Counted from the first letter of the stretch, positions 24,844 to 33,310 are shown. The stretch is DNA of 64,000 bases from Bhargavaea ullalensis (GCF_040545425.1 NZ_JBEPLW010000002.1), one strand, 5' to 3'. Notes: generated by a model not told the origin, from the letters alone. Program-made: numbers and translations.

Positions 24844-25548
24844 TTAGTCCTGAATTGCCGCGTCGAGTGCGACTTCGATCATTTCGTTGAATGTCGTCTG
24901 GCGTTCTTCGGAAGACGTCGCTTCGCCGGTCAGGATGTGGTCGCTCACCGTCAGTACGGACAGTGCCTGGCGACCCATCTTGGCGGCCAGCGTGTAAAGG
25001 GCGGCCGTCTCCATTTCAACGGCGAGAACGCCGAACGAAGCCCATTTTTCGTGATCGGAATCGTCGCTGTAGAACAGGTCTTCCGTGAACACGTTGCCGA
25101 CCTGCAGATGAAGCCCTTTTTCTTTTCCTGCCTGGTACGCCTTCAAGAGCAGATCGAAGTCGGCGGTCGGTGCAAAGTCGATGCCTTTGAAGATGATTTC
25201 GTTCATCTTCGAGTTGGTCGAGGCGCTCTGCGCAAGAATCACATCGCGGACTTTCACGTCTTTCTGGATCGCACCGCATGTGCCGACGCGGATGAGCTTT
25301 TGAACATCATACTCCTGCATGAGTTCGGTGATGTAAATGGAGATGGACGGGACGCCCATCCCGGTTCCCTGCACCGAAACACGCTTTCCTTTGTAAGTGC
25401 CCGTGTAGCCGAACATATTCCGGACTTCATTGTAGCATGTGGCATCTTCAAGGAATGTCTCCGCAATATACTTTGCGCGGAGCGGATCACCCGGCAAGAG
25501 AATCGTATCGGCGATTTCGCCTTTTTTCGCACCAATGTGTACACTCAT
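24844..25548 (-). CDS. deoD: Purine nucleoside phosphorylase DeoD
   Basis: A 234-aa cytosolic hexameric-type phosphorylase that splits purine (deoxy)nucleosides with phosphate to base and sugar 1-phosphate. Family motifs are LLPGDPLRAKYIAETFL near the N-terminus, the phosphate-binding VGTCGAI, the ribose-binding AVEMETAALY and the base-site Asp in LTVSDHI. GGGG precedes the ATG. It is a single gene in a salvage context (NupC and xpt-pbuX elsewhere in the window). Confidence 0.97.
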   Translation of the reverse strand: MSVHIGAKKGEIADTILLPGDPLRAKYIAETFLEDATCYNEVRNMFGYTGTYKGKRVSVQGTGMGVPSISIYITELMQEYDVQKLIRVGTCGAIQKDVKVRDVILAQSASTNSKMNEIIFKGIDFAPTADFDLLLKAYQAGKEKGLHLQVGNVFTEDLFYSDDSDHEKWASFGVLAVEMETAALYTLAAKMGRQALSVLTVSDHILTGEATSSEERQTTFNEMIEVALDAAIQD

Positions 25549-25613
25549 CGATATAACCCCGCTTTCACAAATTCTTTTCCATCATATCGCGTTTCCGCGC
25601 CTTCCGCAACGCC

Positions 25614-25644
25614 GAGGCAGGCGCTCCATAAGAACGCCTGCCTC
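25614..25644. terminator. Hairpin after yozE
   Basis: GAGGCAGGCG pairs perfectly with CGCCTGCCTC around an 11-nt loop and overlaps the yozE stop. T tails are poor on both strands, so it may stabilise the 3' end rather than terminate strongly. Confidence 0.5.
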
Positions 25645-25861
25645 AGTCTGATTCCGTATATTCTTCCCAAAGCGAGTCAAAAAGTGCCGACGGCATCTCC
25701 GGATCCGCACGCTCTTCCAAGTAGCGCGAGAGCGGGTCGAATGCCGTTTCCGTCTTCGGGAACTCGTGGTCAAGAAACGCCGCATCCGCAAAAGAAGACC
25801 TCGGATCATCTTTCGGCCCGCCGCGGTGTGTCATGAGGTACTGGTAAAAGGTCCTCCTCAC
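25643..25861 (-). CDS. yozE: YozE family protein (UPF0346)
   Basis: A 72-aa soluble protein matching YozE_SAM_like: FYQYLMTHRG near the N-terminus, FADAAFLDHEFPKTETAF in the middle, and LFDSLWEEY at the C-terminus. YozE forms a small SAM-like helical fold; function unknown. A GTG start at 25861 is needed to keep the conserved N-terminus; GGTGA lies 7 nt upstream. It is the last gene of ypmR-ypmS-msrA-msrB-yozE. Confidence 0.88.
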   Translation of the reverse strand: MRRTFYQYLMTHRGGPKDDPRSSFADAAFLDHEFPKTETAFDPLSRYLEERADPEMPSALFDSLWEEYTESD

Positions 25862-25888
25862 GAGGAAGTCACCGCCTGTTCCGGCGCT

Positions 25889-26326
25889 TTATTCGTCAAA
25901 CAGCGCTGCATATTCCCCATATCCTTCCTCATTGAGCCGGTCTTTTGGAACGAACCGAAGCGCGGCGGAATTGATGCAGTAACGAAGACCGCCCGCTTCC
26001 TGAGGCCCGTCCGGGAACACATGGCCGAGGTGGGAGTCGGCCGTCTTGCTGCGCACTTCGGTCCGCCTCATGCCAAAGCTCGTGTCAAAATGCTCGGTCA
26101 CTTCTTTTTTCTCGATCGGCTTCGTAAAGCTCGGCCAGCCGCAGCCCGCGTCGTATTTGTCCGTCGAAGAAAACAGGGGTTCCCCCGATACGACGTCCAC
26201 GTAGATGCCGTCATCGTAATGGGCGTCATATTCGTTTTGGAACGGTGGCTCGGTCCCGTTTTCCTGTGTGACGCTATACTGCATCGGCGTCAGTTTCTGA
26301 CGGAGTTCTTCTTTGTCCCGTTTCAT
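25889..26326 (-). CDS. msrB: Peptide-methionine (R)-S-oxide reductase
   Basis: A 145-aa enzyme reducing the R epimer of methionine sulfoxide in proteins. The catalytic Cys is in RYCINSAALRF; other family motifs are CGWPSFTKPI and SHLGHVFPDGP. The structural zinc CxxC pairs of some MsrB proteins are absent, as in the Bacillus enzyme. The second of two close ATGs (26326) has AAGGAG 8 nt away inside the end of msrA; the first overlaps the msrA stop. Confidence 0.96.
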   Translation of the reverse strand: MKRDKEELRQKLTPMQYSVTQENGTEPPFQNEYDAHYDDGIYVDVVSGEPLFSSTDKYDAGCGWPSFTKPIEKKEVTEHFDTSFGMRRTEVRSKTADSHLGHVFPDGPQEAGGLRYCINSAALRFVPKDRLNEEGYGEYAALFDE

Positions 26327-26328
26327 GT

Positions 26329-26856
26329 TCATTTCTCCTTCCATGAGGTTTCCTGAAATGCTTTTCGGCCGGAACCTTCAAAGTACCGGTTGTAGTGTGC
26401 CGGGTTTTTCAAATAATAGTCCTGATGTTCTTCTTCCGCCGGATAAAACGGCTTCGCAGGAAGGATCTCCACGGCGACCGCCTCGTTGAACCGTCCCGAT
26501 TTCTCCAGTTCCTCCTTGGACGCTTCGGCGATGCGGCACTGCTCATCCGAATGGAAAAAGATGGCCGGCCGGTAAGAGGATCCTCTGTCGTAGAACTGCC
26601 CCCCCGCATCGGTCGGATCGATCTGGCGCCAGAACAGATCGACCAGCTCCCTGAAGGAGATCGCATCGGGGTCAAACGTGATTTGAACGGCTTCGTAGTG
26701 CCCGGTCCGGTCAGAACAGACCTGGGCGTAGGTCGGATTCGGGACATGCCCTCCCGTGTATCCGGACACGACCGCTGTCACGCCCTCATATTTATGAAAT
26801 GGTTTCACCATGCACCAGAAACAGCCGCCGGCGAATGTCGCTTTTTCTTCTGCCAT
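26329..26856 (-). CDS. msrA: Peptide-methionine (S)-S-oxide reductase
   Basis: A 175-aa enzyme for the S epimer of methionine sulfoxide. The catalytic motif GGCFWC is at about residues 10-15, followed by GYTGGHVPNPTYAQVCS and HYEAVQI. It lies directly upstream of msrB and 11 nt after ypmS, so both stereo-specific reductases are made together for oxidative damage repair. Confidence 0.97.
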   Translation of the reverse strand: MAEEKATFAGGCFWCMVKPFHKYEGVTAVVSGYTGGHVPNPTYAQVCSDRTGHYEAVQITFDPDAISFRELVDLFWRQIDPTDAGGQFYDRGSSYRPAIFFHSDEQCRIAEASKEELEKSGRFNEAVAVEILPAKPFYPAEEEHQDYYLKNPAHYNRYFEGSGRKAFQETSWKEK

Positions 26857-26867
26857 TTGTATCCCTC

Positions 26868-27443
26868 CTATTTTCTCGGGATCAGAATCTCCAGCTCGAT
26901 GTCATCGTTTGCCAGATCTACTTTTTTCGCTTTCACCTTCACATTTCCCGAAACCGGAAGGCGGCTCAGATCGATGAACAGCTCTTCCTCTTTCGGGCGG
27001 ACAATCATCCATCCCGGAAGATCCACCGTATCTCCCAGCAGTTTCAGCACAGTCGACGGAGGAATGTTCAGATTTCCGACCTCCACCGATTTCTGTTTCA
27101 GCAGGAGGTTCCCGTCTTCCATCACTTCCGGATCAAAATGCATGATGACCGGCAGCTGGACCGCAAATACGGTCAGCTCCGAAACGAGCAGCACATCATC
27201 TTCGATGACGAGGTCGACCGGGATCCGGTTGCTGCCGATTGCCTGCGCGATGTAAGTGTTGGCGATGCCCTGCAGGTCTTCTTTTGTCGCGGTCACCGTC
27301 AGATGATCCGCTTCCTTCCCCACAGCCTGGGCCGACGGGATATCCACCGACGGCACCGGCCGGCTGATCCACACGGCCAGCGCAATCACCCCGGTGACGA
27401 TCAGCGCCGCAAGCAGGAAGAAGGCGATTTTCCACTTATTCAA
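26868..27443 (-). CDS. ypmS: YpmS family protein (DUF2140)
   Basis: A 191-aa protein with one N-terminal membrane helix (about residues 6-28) and an extracytoplasmic domain rich in beta strands. The sequence and position between ypmR and msrA match Bacillus YpmS. Function unknown; the neighbour YpmR is a lipase-like lipoprotein, so an envelope lipid role is possible. The start is TTG at 27443, 10 nt after GAGGAG; the nearby ATG frame stops at once. Confidence 0.88.
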   Translation of the reverse strand: MNKWKIAFFLLAALIVTGVIALAVWISRPVPSVDIPSAQAVGKEADHLTVTATKEDLQGIANTYIAQAIGSNRIPVDLVIEDDVLLVSELTVFAVQLPVIMHFDPEVMEDGNLLLKQKSVEVGNLNIPPSTVLKLLGDTVDLPGWMIVRPKEEELFIDLSRLPVSGNVKVKAKKVDLANDDIELEILIPRK

Positions 27444-27457
27444 CCGGCTTCATCTCC

Positions 27458-28267
27458 TCAAAACTCCAATTCCCCTCCGGACAGCTCATTCAAACCGCAA
27501 TCGGCAAGGGTTTCCTCAATTCTCTTCGTCATCCGATCGTATCCTTTCGCGTTCGGATGAAAAAAATCCGTATGGTAGATCAGATCTTCATTGGTCACAA
27601 ATAAATCATCGACGGGCACAAAGCAGGCTCTCCCGTCCGCCGCCGCAGCGTCTTCAATCACTTCGTTCCATTCTTCTATGATGCCGTCCATCTCGCTTGC
27701 TTCATCGGTGACGACGGTCAGCGGATTATAAAGCCCGACCATGACGAGCACCGCATCGGGATTTGCACGCCGGATCATGAACAGCGAAGAAGCGAGACGC
27801 TCCGTGAACGGGTCGATCTCTTTGTGGAAAGGATCCGGCTTCAGGTCGAAGAAGTTGCTTTTCACGACCTTCATGACATCATTCCCGCCAATCGTCAAAG
27901 TGATCAGATCCGCTTTTTGGATCTCCTCCTGCACATCATCCCGTTTCAGCTGGGCAACGAGCTGGTCGCTTCTCCTGCCCCTTTTCGCCAGGTTTTCGAT
28001 CCTGACTTCCTTTACGCCTTTCCATGTATCCATTTCCACCGCCAGCCTGCCGGCATAGCCGCCTTTCTTCCGTTCATCGCCCACTCCCTGCGTGAGCGAA
28101 TCCCCGAGACCGACCAGCGTCACGATGCGGGGGACAAACGTTCTCGGTATGTCGTAGTCGTCGAAACCGAGCGGAGGTGCCGCGCTGAAGTCCCCGTGCA
28201 GGCCCCCCGCTCCGCACCCGGCAAGAAGGATGGCGGCAAGGAACAGTGTGGCAATCCCCTTTCTCAT
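27458..28267 (-). CDS. ypmR: SGNH/GDSL hydrolase lipoprotein YpmR
   Basis: A 269-aa lipoprotein with lipobox LLAGC (about residue 18) and an SGNH esterase domain: block I GLGDSLTQG with the nucleophilic Ser, block III GGND, and block V DFFHPNAKGY with the catalytic Asp/His pair. It probably acts on lipids or acylated polymers outside the membrane. It is first of the ypmR-ypmS-msrA-msrB-yozE operon. Confidence 0.92.
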   Translation of the reverse strand: MRKGIATLFLAAILLAGCGAGGLHGDFSAAPPLGFDDYDIPRTFVPRIVTLVGLGDSLTQGVGDERKKGGYAGRLAVEMDTWKGVKEVRIENLAKRGRRSDQLVAQLKRDDVQEEIQKADLITLTIGGNDVMKVVKSNFFDLKPDPFHKEIDPFTERLASSLFMIRRANPDAVLVMVGLYNPLTVVTDEASEMDGIIEEWNEVIEDAAAADGRACFVPVDDLFVTNEDLIYHTDFFHPNAKGYDRMTKRIEETLADCGLNELSGGELEF

Positions 28268-28292
28268 CTCTCTCGCTCCCCTATTTGAATTT

Positions 28293-28320
28293 AAAAACGG
28301 CGGGGATGCAGGCCCCCGCC
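28293..28320 (-). terminator. Terminator after degV
   Basis: On the minus strand GGCGGGG pairs with CCCCGCC and is followed by GTTTTTAAAT. It separates degV from ypmR. Confidence 0.8.
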
Positions 28321-28330
28321 AAGACCGGAC

Positions 28331-29170
28331 TTAGTCCCAGTAGTACATAAAGCCGATGGCCCCCGGACCGGTATGGGTGCTGATGACCGGCGAAGTGAAC
28401 ATGAGTTTGGTGTCCGGGTAGCCGGCATCCTCGATCAGCTGCTTCAGCGGCTCGCCCATGGCCAATCCATGTGCATGGGAGATGCCGATCCCTCTGACCG
28501 TTTTCCCGAGGGTATGTTCCTTGAACTGGTCAAACAGCTGCCGCACGACCTGCTTGTGGTTCCTGGCCTTGCCGACCGGCGTGTAGACGCCGTCTTTGAG
28601 CGCGGCGATCGGCTTGATGTTCAGGAGGGAGCCGATCATGGCTTTCCCTTTGCCGATCCGTCCGCCTTTCACTAGATTTTCAAGGGTGTCGACAACCACG
28701 AAGAGAGCCGTGTTTTTTCGTACGGTCTCCACACGTTCCAGGATTTCGCGGAGCGACTTTCCGTTATGGGACATCTTGGCGGCTTCCACCACCTGGAATG
28801 TCAGCGCAAAACTGATGAACTGTGAATCAATGACGGTAACATTGGAGCTTGTCAGTTCGGCAGCGGACCGGGCGGATTCCACCGTCCCGCTCATCCCGCC
28901 TGTCATATGGATTGAGAGGACCGGCTTCCCGTCTTCTCCCAGCCGGTCGTACAATTCTTTGAAAACACCGACAGGCGGCTGGGAGCTCTTTGGAAGCTCA
29001 TCCGATGCCTTCATCTTTTCCAGGAACTCCTCAGGAGTGATTTCAATCCGGTCGAGATACGATTGCCCCCCGACATGGATTGAAAGCGGAACGATATGGA
29101 TTCCGTATTGCGCTGCGATTCCTTCACCGATGTCCGCGGTGGAATCGGTCACGATGTGCACTGTTGCCAT
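28331..29170 (-). CDS. DegV family fatty-acid-binding protein
   Basis: A 279-aa cytosolic protein of the DegV/FakB family, which binds a fatty acid and presents it to the kinase FakA for phosphorylation and phospholipid synthesis. Typical motifs are TDSTADI at the N-terminus, the SSQPPVGVF loop, HMTGGMSGT and the lipid-site region ending HTGPGAIGF. A good ribosome binding site (GGGAAGGG) precedes the ATG. It is a single gene, divergent from the hemolysin III gene. Confidence 0.92.
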   Translation of the reverse strand: MATVHIVTDSTADIGEGIAAQYGIHIVPLSIHVGGQSYLDRIEITPEEFLEKMKASDELPKSSQPPVGVFKELYDRLGEDGKPVLSIHMTGGMSGTVESARSAAELTSSNVTVIDSQFISFALTFQVVEAAKMSHNGKSLREILERVETVRKNTALFVVVDTLENLVKGGRIGKGKAMIGSLLNIKPIAALKDGVYTPVGKARNHKQVVRQLFDQFKEHTLGKTVRGIGISHAHGLAMGEPLKQLIEDAGYPDTKLMFTSPVISTHTGPGAIGFMYYWD

Positions 29171-29210
29171 GTAATCGCCCTTCCCTGTTTCACGTTAAAA
29201 TTAGTATCGT

Positions 29211-29218
29211 GCTATAAT
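29211..29218 (+). promoter_or_regulatory. Extended -10 promoter of the hemolysin III gene
   Basis: TGC-TATAAT is a perfect extended -10 in the divergent gap, 115 nt before the TTG start. A weak TTCACG at 18 nt spacing could act as the -35. Confidence 0.5.
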
Positions 29219-29332
29219 GAGTTACGCTTCATTAAAGTGTATCGCGTTGTTGCTTGAGAATCGAATCGGCGGGCCGGTAAGAGAAGAATAGGACCCTGCC
29301 GGAGACAAGTCAAGAAAGATAGGTGAAGGATA

Positions 29333-29962
29333 TTGGCCTTTGATTATAAAAACCGGAAAGAAGAGTGGTGGAATGCGGTGACGCACGGGATCGGATTCGT
29401 CCTCTGCATCCCGGCGCTCGTTTTCCTCATCCTGAAAGGAAGTGAGCGCGGGTCGGCCCTCCAGGTGACGGCCTTCACGATTTTCGGCTCTTCCATGCTC
29501 ATTCTCTATCTCATGTCCACGTTGCTTCATAGTATGCCCGAAAAATACAAGCGATTCTTTTCCATTCTGGACCACTCATCCATCTATATCCTCATCGCGG
29601 GGACCTACACGCCGCTGCTTCTCGTGTCACTCGGAGGAACGCTCGGCTGGACCCTGTTCGGGGTAATCTGGGGTCTGGCGATTCTCGGCATCCTGTTCAA
29701 GGTGTTCTTCATCCACCGCTTTGAGGCCGTCTCGCTCATCTTCTACATCGTCATGGGGTGGCTGATCATCTTCGCCATCCGCCCGCTCCATGCCCAGCTC
29801 GGCACACCCGGCATCACGCTGCTCGTCATCGGCGGCATTCTCTACACGGTCGGCGCCGTCTTTTATGCCTGGAGGAAAATCCCCTATAACCATGCCATCT
29901 GGCATCTGTTCGTGCTTGGCGGCAGTGCCGCAATGTATTTTTCCGTATTGCTTTATGCATAA
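29333..29962 (+). CDS. Hemolysin III / TrhA family membrane protein (PAQR)
   Basis: A 209-aa protein with seven membrane helices of the PAQR superfamily. Conserved polar residues are in NAVTHGIGF, STLLHSMP, the DHSSIYILIAGTYTPLLL helix and AIWHLFVLGG, which form a putative metal site. TrhA in Bacillus is linked to membrane energy homeostasis; a hemolytic role is unlikely. It starts with TTG; AGGTG lies 7 nt upstream. Confidence 0.94.
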   Translation: MAFDYKNRKEEWWNAVTHGIGFVLCIPALVFLILKGSERGSALQVTAFTIFGSSMLILYLMSTLLHSMPEKYKRFFSILDHSSIYILIAGTYTPLLLVSLGGTLGWTLFGVIWGLAILGILFKVFFIHRFEAVSLIFYIVMGWLIIFAIRPLHAQLGTPGITLLVIGGILYTVGAVFYAWRKIPYNHAIWHLFVLGGSAAMYFSVLLYA

Positions 29963-29965
29963 ATG

Positions 29966-29998
29966 CACGGCCGTCCTTTTATGAGGCGGCCGTGTTTT
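29966..29998 (+). terminator. Terminator after the hemolysin III gene
   Basis: CACGGCCG pairs with CGGCCGTG around a 13-nt loop and is followed by TTTTC. It overlaps the end of the convergent acyltransferase gene. Confidence 0.8.
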
Positions 29999-30727
29999 CG
30001 TTCAAGCGCCGTTCCAGCCGCCGGGTGATCTGGTCTCTTGCAGCTGCCGCAACTTCGGCCGCACCGGCCTGTTTGATGGATACTGGCTGGATCGCTCCCA
30101 AAATGTCAACCGTCACAGTAGCCGGCCGGATCCAGTTGCCGTTTTGCTCCATGATGGCGGATGTCCCGCGTATGGCCACCGGCACAACCGGAACGCCCGC
30201 ATCTTTCGCCACCCGGACAAATCCGCTTTTGAATTCCCCAAGTCCGTGTCCTCTGCTCCGGGTTCCTTCTGGAAAGATCAGCATCGAATGGCCTGCCCGC
30301 AGCTTGTCCGACATTTCGCGGATCGCCCGGACCGCACTGCGGCGATCCGCCCGTTCGATAAACACGCAGTTCATCTCAACCATCCACTTGCGGATCACCG
30401 GAAGCTTTTTCACTTCCGCCTTTGACATGAACCCGAACGGCTTCGGCAAGGCCGAAATGAGCACGGGAACGTCGAAGTTTCCTTCATGGTTTGCCACGAA
30501 CAGCACCGGCCCTTCAGGAAGCTCGGCATGCAGTTCCACGCGGATTTCGCTCTTTGTCCGCTTCAGGATGCCGGCCGCCCATTTCTTCGGCTCAAGTGAG
30601 ACGCGCCGGTCAAAGCCTTCGGGGGATTCCTCGGGTTTGAGTTTTTTGAGTTGGTACAGCGCAGAATGGTCAGGGGCAAGTAGCCGAACAGATAGGCGAA
30701 TGTCCGGAGCGAGCGGACCGGGTTCAA
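29979..30727 (-). pseudogene. 1-acyl-glycerol-3-phosphate acyltransferase (YpkP/PlsC type), frameshifted
   Basis: The 186-residue reading frame ending at 29979 has the PlsC motifs NHEGNFD (HxxxxD form) and FPEGTRSRG. The conserved N-terminus continues upstream in the same frame only to about 30660 (SALYQLKKLKPEE...). The membrane helix RSLRTFAYLFGYLPLTIL lies just before it in a different frame, starting with TTG at 30727, which overlaps the folA stop and has AAGGA 9 nt upstream. One base appears to be missing near 30660-30665. With it restored the protein would be about 249 aa, normal for the family. Its position after thyA-folA matches ypkP of Bacillus. Decay or sequencing error cannot be told apart; internal GTG initiation at 30539 would give a truncated enzyme lacking the membrane helix. 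Confidence 0.8.
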
Positions 30728-31212
30728 AGAGTCAGCGTCCTTTCATAGATCCGGTAGTCATAGGTTGTCCCGTCTTCGGACTGCTCGGTCTCGGACTTGG
30801 AGACAAGTGACCAGTCATCCCGGTATTCCGGGAAATGTGTGTCCCCGTCAAACCGTTCGTGGACGAGGGTGACATAGAGGCGGTCGGCTTGACCGAGCAT
30901 CGAGCCGAACAGCCCTGCACCGCCGATCACCATCACTTCCGGTGCAAATTCCTCCGCTTTTCGGATTGCCTCTTCAACCGAGTGGACCACGACGGCCCCC
31001 TCGGCGCTGAATTCTTCATTTCTCGTCACGACGATGTTCAGCCTGCCGGGCAGCGGGCGACCGATCGACTCGAACGTTTTCCGGCCCATCACCATCGCCT
31101 TGCCCATCGTCATTTTCTTGAAATAAGCGAGATCGCCCGGCAAGTGCCAGGGAAGCTGATTGTCTTTTCCAATCACCAGGTCGGGATCATGTGCCACAAT
31201 GAATGAAATCAT
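30724..31212 (-). CDS. folA: Dihydrofolate reductase
   Basis: A 162-aa enzyme regenerating tetrahydrofolate with NADPH. Motifs: IGKDNQLPWHLPGDLAYFK at the N-terminus (substrate Asp), VMGRKTFESIGRPLPGR, and VIGGAGLFG for the cofactor. AAAGGAG precedes the ATG. It follows thyA by 26 nt and overlaps the acyltransferase start, so the three form one unit. thyA consumes methylene-THF and yields dihydrofolate, the substrate of this enzyme. Confidence 0.97.
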   Translation of the reverse strand: MISFIVAHDPDLVIGKDNQLPWHLPGDLAYFKKMTMGKAMVMGRKTFESIGRPLPGRLNIVVTRNEEFSAEGAVVVHSVEEAIRKAEEFAPEVMVIGGAGLFGSMLGQADRLYVTLVHERFDGDTHFPEYRDDWSLVSKSETEQSEDGTTYDYRIYERTLTL

Positions 31213-31238
31213 CTTTTTCTCCTTTCGGCCGGGGCAGT

Positions 31239-32183
31239 TTAAACCGCGATCGGGGCCTTGATCTTCGGATGAGGATCATATCCTTCAACCCGGATGTCCC
31301 CTGTTTCAAGGTCGAAGATGCTTTTAGCCGGTGCTTCAATCACAAGTTCCGGAAGGGGTCTCGGAGTCCTCGTCAACTGCTCTGTCACCTGGTCGAAATG
31401 ATTGGAATAAATATGGGCGTCTCCGAGCGTATGGATGAACTCTCCCGGCTCAAGCCCCGTTTCCCGTGCGATCAAATGTGTCAGAAGCGCGTAAGACGCA
31501 ATATTGAACGGAACGCCGAGGAACACATCCGCGCTTCTCTGATAAAGCTGGCAGCTGAGTTTGCCGTTTGCGACGTAAAACTGGAACAGTGTATGGCAAG
31601 GCGGGAGCGCCATGTCTTCGACTTCCGCCGGGTTCCACGCTGACACGATGTGCCGCCGCGAATCCGGATTGTTTTGGATGGAGTCAATGACGTTCTTGAT
31701 CTGGTCGATCGTGCCGCCCTTTCCGTCCGGCCAAGAGCGCCATTGCCGGCCATAAACAGGTCCCAGATCCCCGTATTTGCGGGCGAACCCGTCGTCAGAG
31801 AGAATCCGTCCGCGGAATTTCTCCATTTCCTCATCGAGCGTCCATTTGAACGCCGGGTCCGACGCTGCACGCCGGCCGAAGTCTGTCATGTCCGGACCGT
31901 CATACTCGGGGCTTGCCGCCCACTTTTCAAAAGCCCATTCGTCCCAGATCCGGTTGTTCTCCTGCATGAGCGTCCGGACATTCGTATCGCCCTTGAGGAA
32001 CCAGAGCAGTTCCGACACAATCAGCCGGAATGCGGTTTTCTTGGTCGTCAGGAGGGGGAATCCGTCTTCCAGGTTAAACCGCATCTGGTGTCCGAACGTG
32101 CTTCTCGTCCCCGTTCCCGTCCGGTCGCCCTTATCGGTCCCGTTCTCCATGATCGTTCTGCAAAGCTGTAAATAGGGTTCCAT
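31239..32183 (-). CDS. thyA: Thymidylate synthase
   Basis: A 314-aa enzyme converting dUMP to dTMP with methylene-tetrahydrofolate. The catalytic Cys is in LPPCHTLFQFYV, and the conserved YGRQWRSW, RRHIVSAWNP and HIYSNHFDQ stretches are present. The length, with an insertion in the N-terminal half, is that of the Lactobacillus casei/Bacillus ThyB class. The ATG at 32183 follows GGAGG by 8 nt. First gene of thyA-folA-acyltransferase. Confidence 0.97.
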   Translation of the reverse strand: MEPYLQLCRTIMENGTDKGDRTGTGTRSTFGHQMRFNLEDGFPLLTTKKTAFRLIVSELLWFLKGDTNVRTLMQENNRIWDEWAFEKWAASPEYDGPDMTDFGRRAASDPAFKWTLDEEMEKFRGRILSDDGFARKYGDLGPVYGRQWRSWPDGKGGTIDQIKNVIDSIQNNPDSRRHIVSAWNPAEVEDMALPPCHTLFQFYVANGKLSCQLYQRSADVFLGVPFNIASYALLTHLIARETGLEPGEFIHTLGDAHIYSNHFDQVTEQLTRTPRPLPELVIEAPAKSIFDLETGDIRVEGYDPHPKIKAPIAV

Positions 32184-32314
32184 TCGGTCGGCCTCCGTAG
32201 CAGGCGGGGAAGTCTTCCCCTTCCTCGCCAAAATGATCTGTTTTTAATTGGAAAGCCCGGTGGCTGGGCACGCGGGATTTCCTTCATTCTATCAGTAGAC
32301 GGCCGGTTATCCAA

Positions 32315-32358
32315 TTAAAAAACAGCCGCGGCCCTGCAAGGAGGGATTCGCGGCTGTG
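32315..32358 (-). terminator. Terminator after ypjP
   Basis: ACAGCCGCG pairs with CGCGGCTGT and is followed on the minus strand by TTTTTTAATT. It separates ypjP from thyA. Confidence 0.88.
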
Positions 32359-32361
32359 TCA

Positions 32362-32940
32362 TCATGAAAGCCATTTCGGCGGTGTGTTTTTCGACCAGTA
32401 AATGTCCCCGAGCGCGATATGGCGGCTGAACCCGTCCTCCGCCGTATGGTAGTGGAAGTTGAAGTAGTAGCCGTCCAGCGGGCGCTTATCGGTGCGTACA
32501 TGGAACCGGATCACGTCCTTGCCGGTTTCGCGGTCGAAAATGTGGAAAATCTTTTCGCTGTAACCGCCGGCGGGGCGCTCGGTGATGGCGAGATCGCGCA
32601 CGGCGTCCGGACCGAGCGTAACGAGGGTCATGTCGATCGCTTCCTCGATTTTCGGCAGGATCACCGATTCGAATTCATCGGAAATGACCGGACCGATCCG
32701 GTTGCCGAACTTCTCGAACGCCTGGTCTTTGGCTGCCACTTTGGCCATGTCCGTGAACGACGGCTCTTCTGCGAGCATCTCCGGCTTCTGGAGCACCTCG
32801 GCATGGACCGCCGAACCGGATATTTCCCGGTGGCCCTTGTCGTCAAGGATCGAGTCCCACATTTCATGGCTGGGCGGAATGAAGCCGAGCGTCAGGAGCG
32901 CCACTCCGACCATCAGCGATTTCTGGATCCATTTCTTCAT
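32362..32940 (-). CDS. ypjP: YpjP family protein
   Basis: A 192-aa protein with an N-terminal hydrophobic segment (about residues 8-24) that may be a signal peptide or anchor. A mostly hydrophilic domain follows, with GGYSEKIFHIFDRETGKDVI and YYFNFHYHTAEDGF. The sequence and its place beside thyA and ypiP match Bacillus YpjP. Function unknown. It lies divergent from a tiny membrane peptide gene. Confidence 0.87.
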   Translation of the reverse strand: MKKWIQKSLMVGVALLTLGFIPPSHEMWDSILDDKGHREISGSAVHAEVLQKPEMLAEEPSFTDMAKVAAKDQAFEKFGNRIGPVISDEFESVILPKIEEAIDMTLVTLGPDAVRDLAITERPAGGYSEKIFHIFDRETGKDVIRFHVRTDKRPLDGYYFNFHYHTAEDGFSRHIALGDIYWSKNTPPKWLS

Positions 32941-33088
32941 CTTAAATCACCCGTTCAGTCAGATTCGTGTTAATTCCGGGAAGAGATAAGTCAGAGGTTT
33001 CTTTATTCCTGCATTCATTGTACAATAGTTCATGTGTAAATGAAATCATCATAAAGTCCCTTCGTTTATTTAAAAGGAGGTTATTAAG

Positions 33089-33166
33089 TTGGACGCAAGC
33101 ACTTGGATTGGCATCGGCTTCCTTGCCCTTATTGCATACCTGAGCTACTTTAACTTCACGCACTGA
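33089..33166 (+). CDS. 25-aa membrane micropeptide
   Basis: A TTG start follows a perfect AAAGGAGG by 8 nt. The 25-residue product is one hydrophobic helix (WIGIGFLALIAYLSYF) with a short polar N-terminus and the end NFTH. A TACAAT -10 at 33021-33026 with TTTCTT 17 nt upstream would drive it, and a terminator follows the stop by 5 nt. A complete signal set around so short a frame makes it likely real. I do not recognise the family; small single-helix proteins often attach to larger membrane complexes. Confidence 0.7.
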   Translation: MDASTWIGIGFLALIAYLSYFNFTH

Positions 33167-33170
33167 TCGG

Positions 33171-33221
33171 CTGAACCTTACATAGCCGGCCTCCTGGACC
33201 TGATAGGTTCAGGGGGTTTTT
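33171..33221 (+). terminator. Terminator after the micropeptide gene
   Basis: CTGAACCT pairs with AGGTTCAG around a 26-nt loop and is followed by GGGGTTTTT. Confidence 0.6.
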
Positions 33222-33240
33222 GCTCTCTTTTGAACGTACA

Positions 33241-33275
33241 GAAAACCGCCGACACTTATGTGAGGGCGGTTTTTT
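33241..33275. terminator. Second terminator, usable from both strands
   Basis: AAAACCGCC pairs with GGCGGTTTT around a 13-nt loop, with T runs on both strands. From the right it is the first terminator met by the ypiP-brxA transcript, after the repeat array. Confidence 0.8.
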
Positions 33276-33310
33276 GTGGTTTTAATATGATTCGGCCGAT
33301 CGGAGGATGC

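Noticed and set aside
23608..25836. A 742-codon open frame on the plus strand opposite ctpB and deoD
   Set aside because: It is antisense to two clear genes, has no recognisable domain and no ribosome binding site; high GC at third positions leaves antisense frames open. The same applies to the long antisense frames opposite odhA, sbcC and yhgE.
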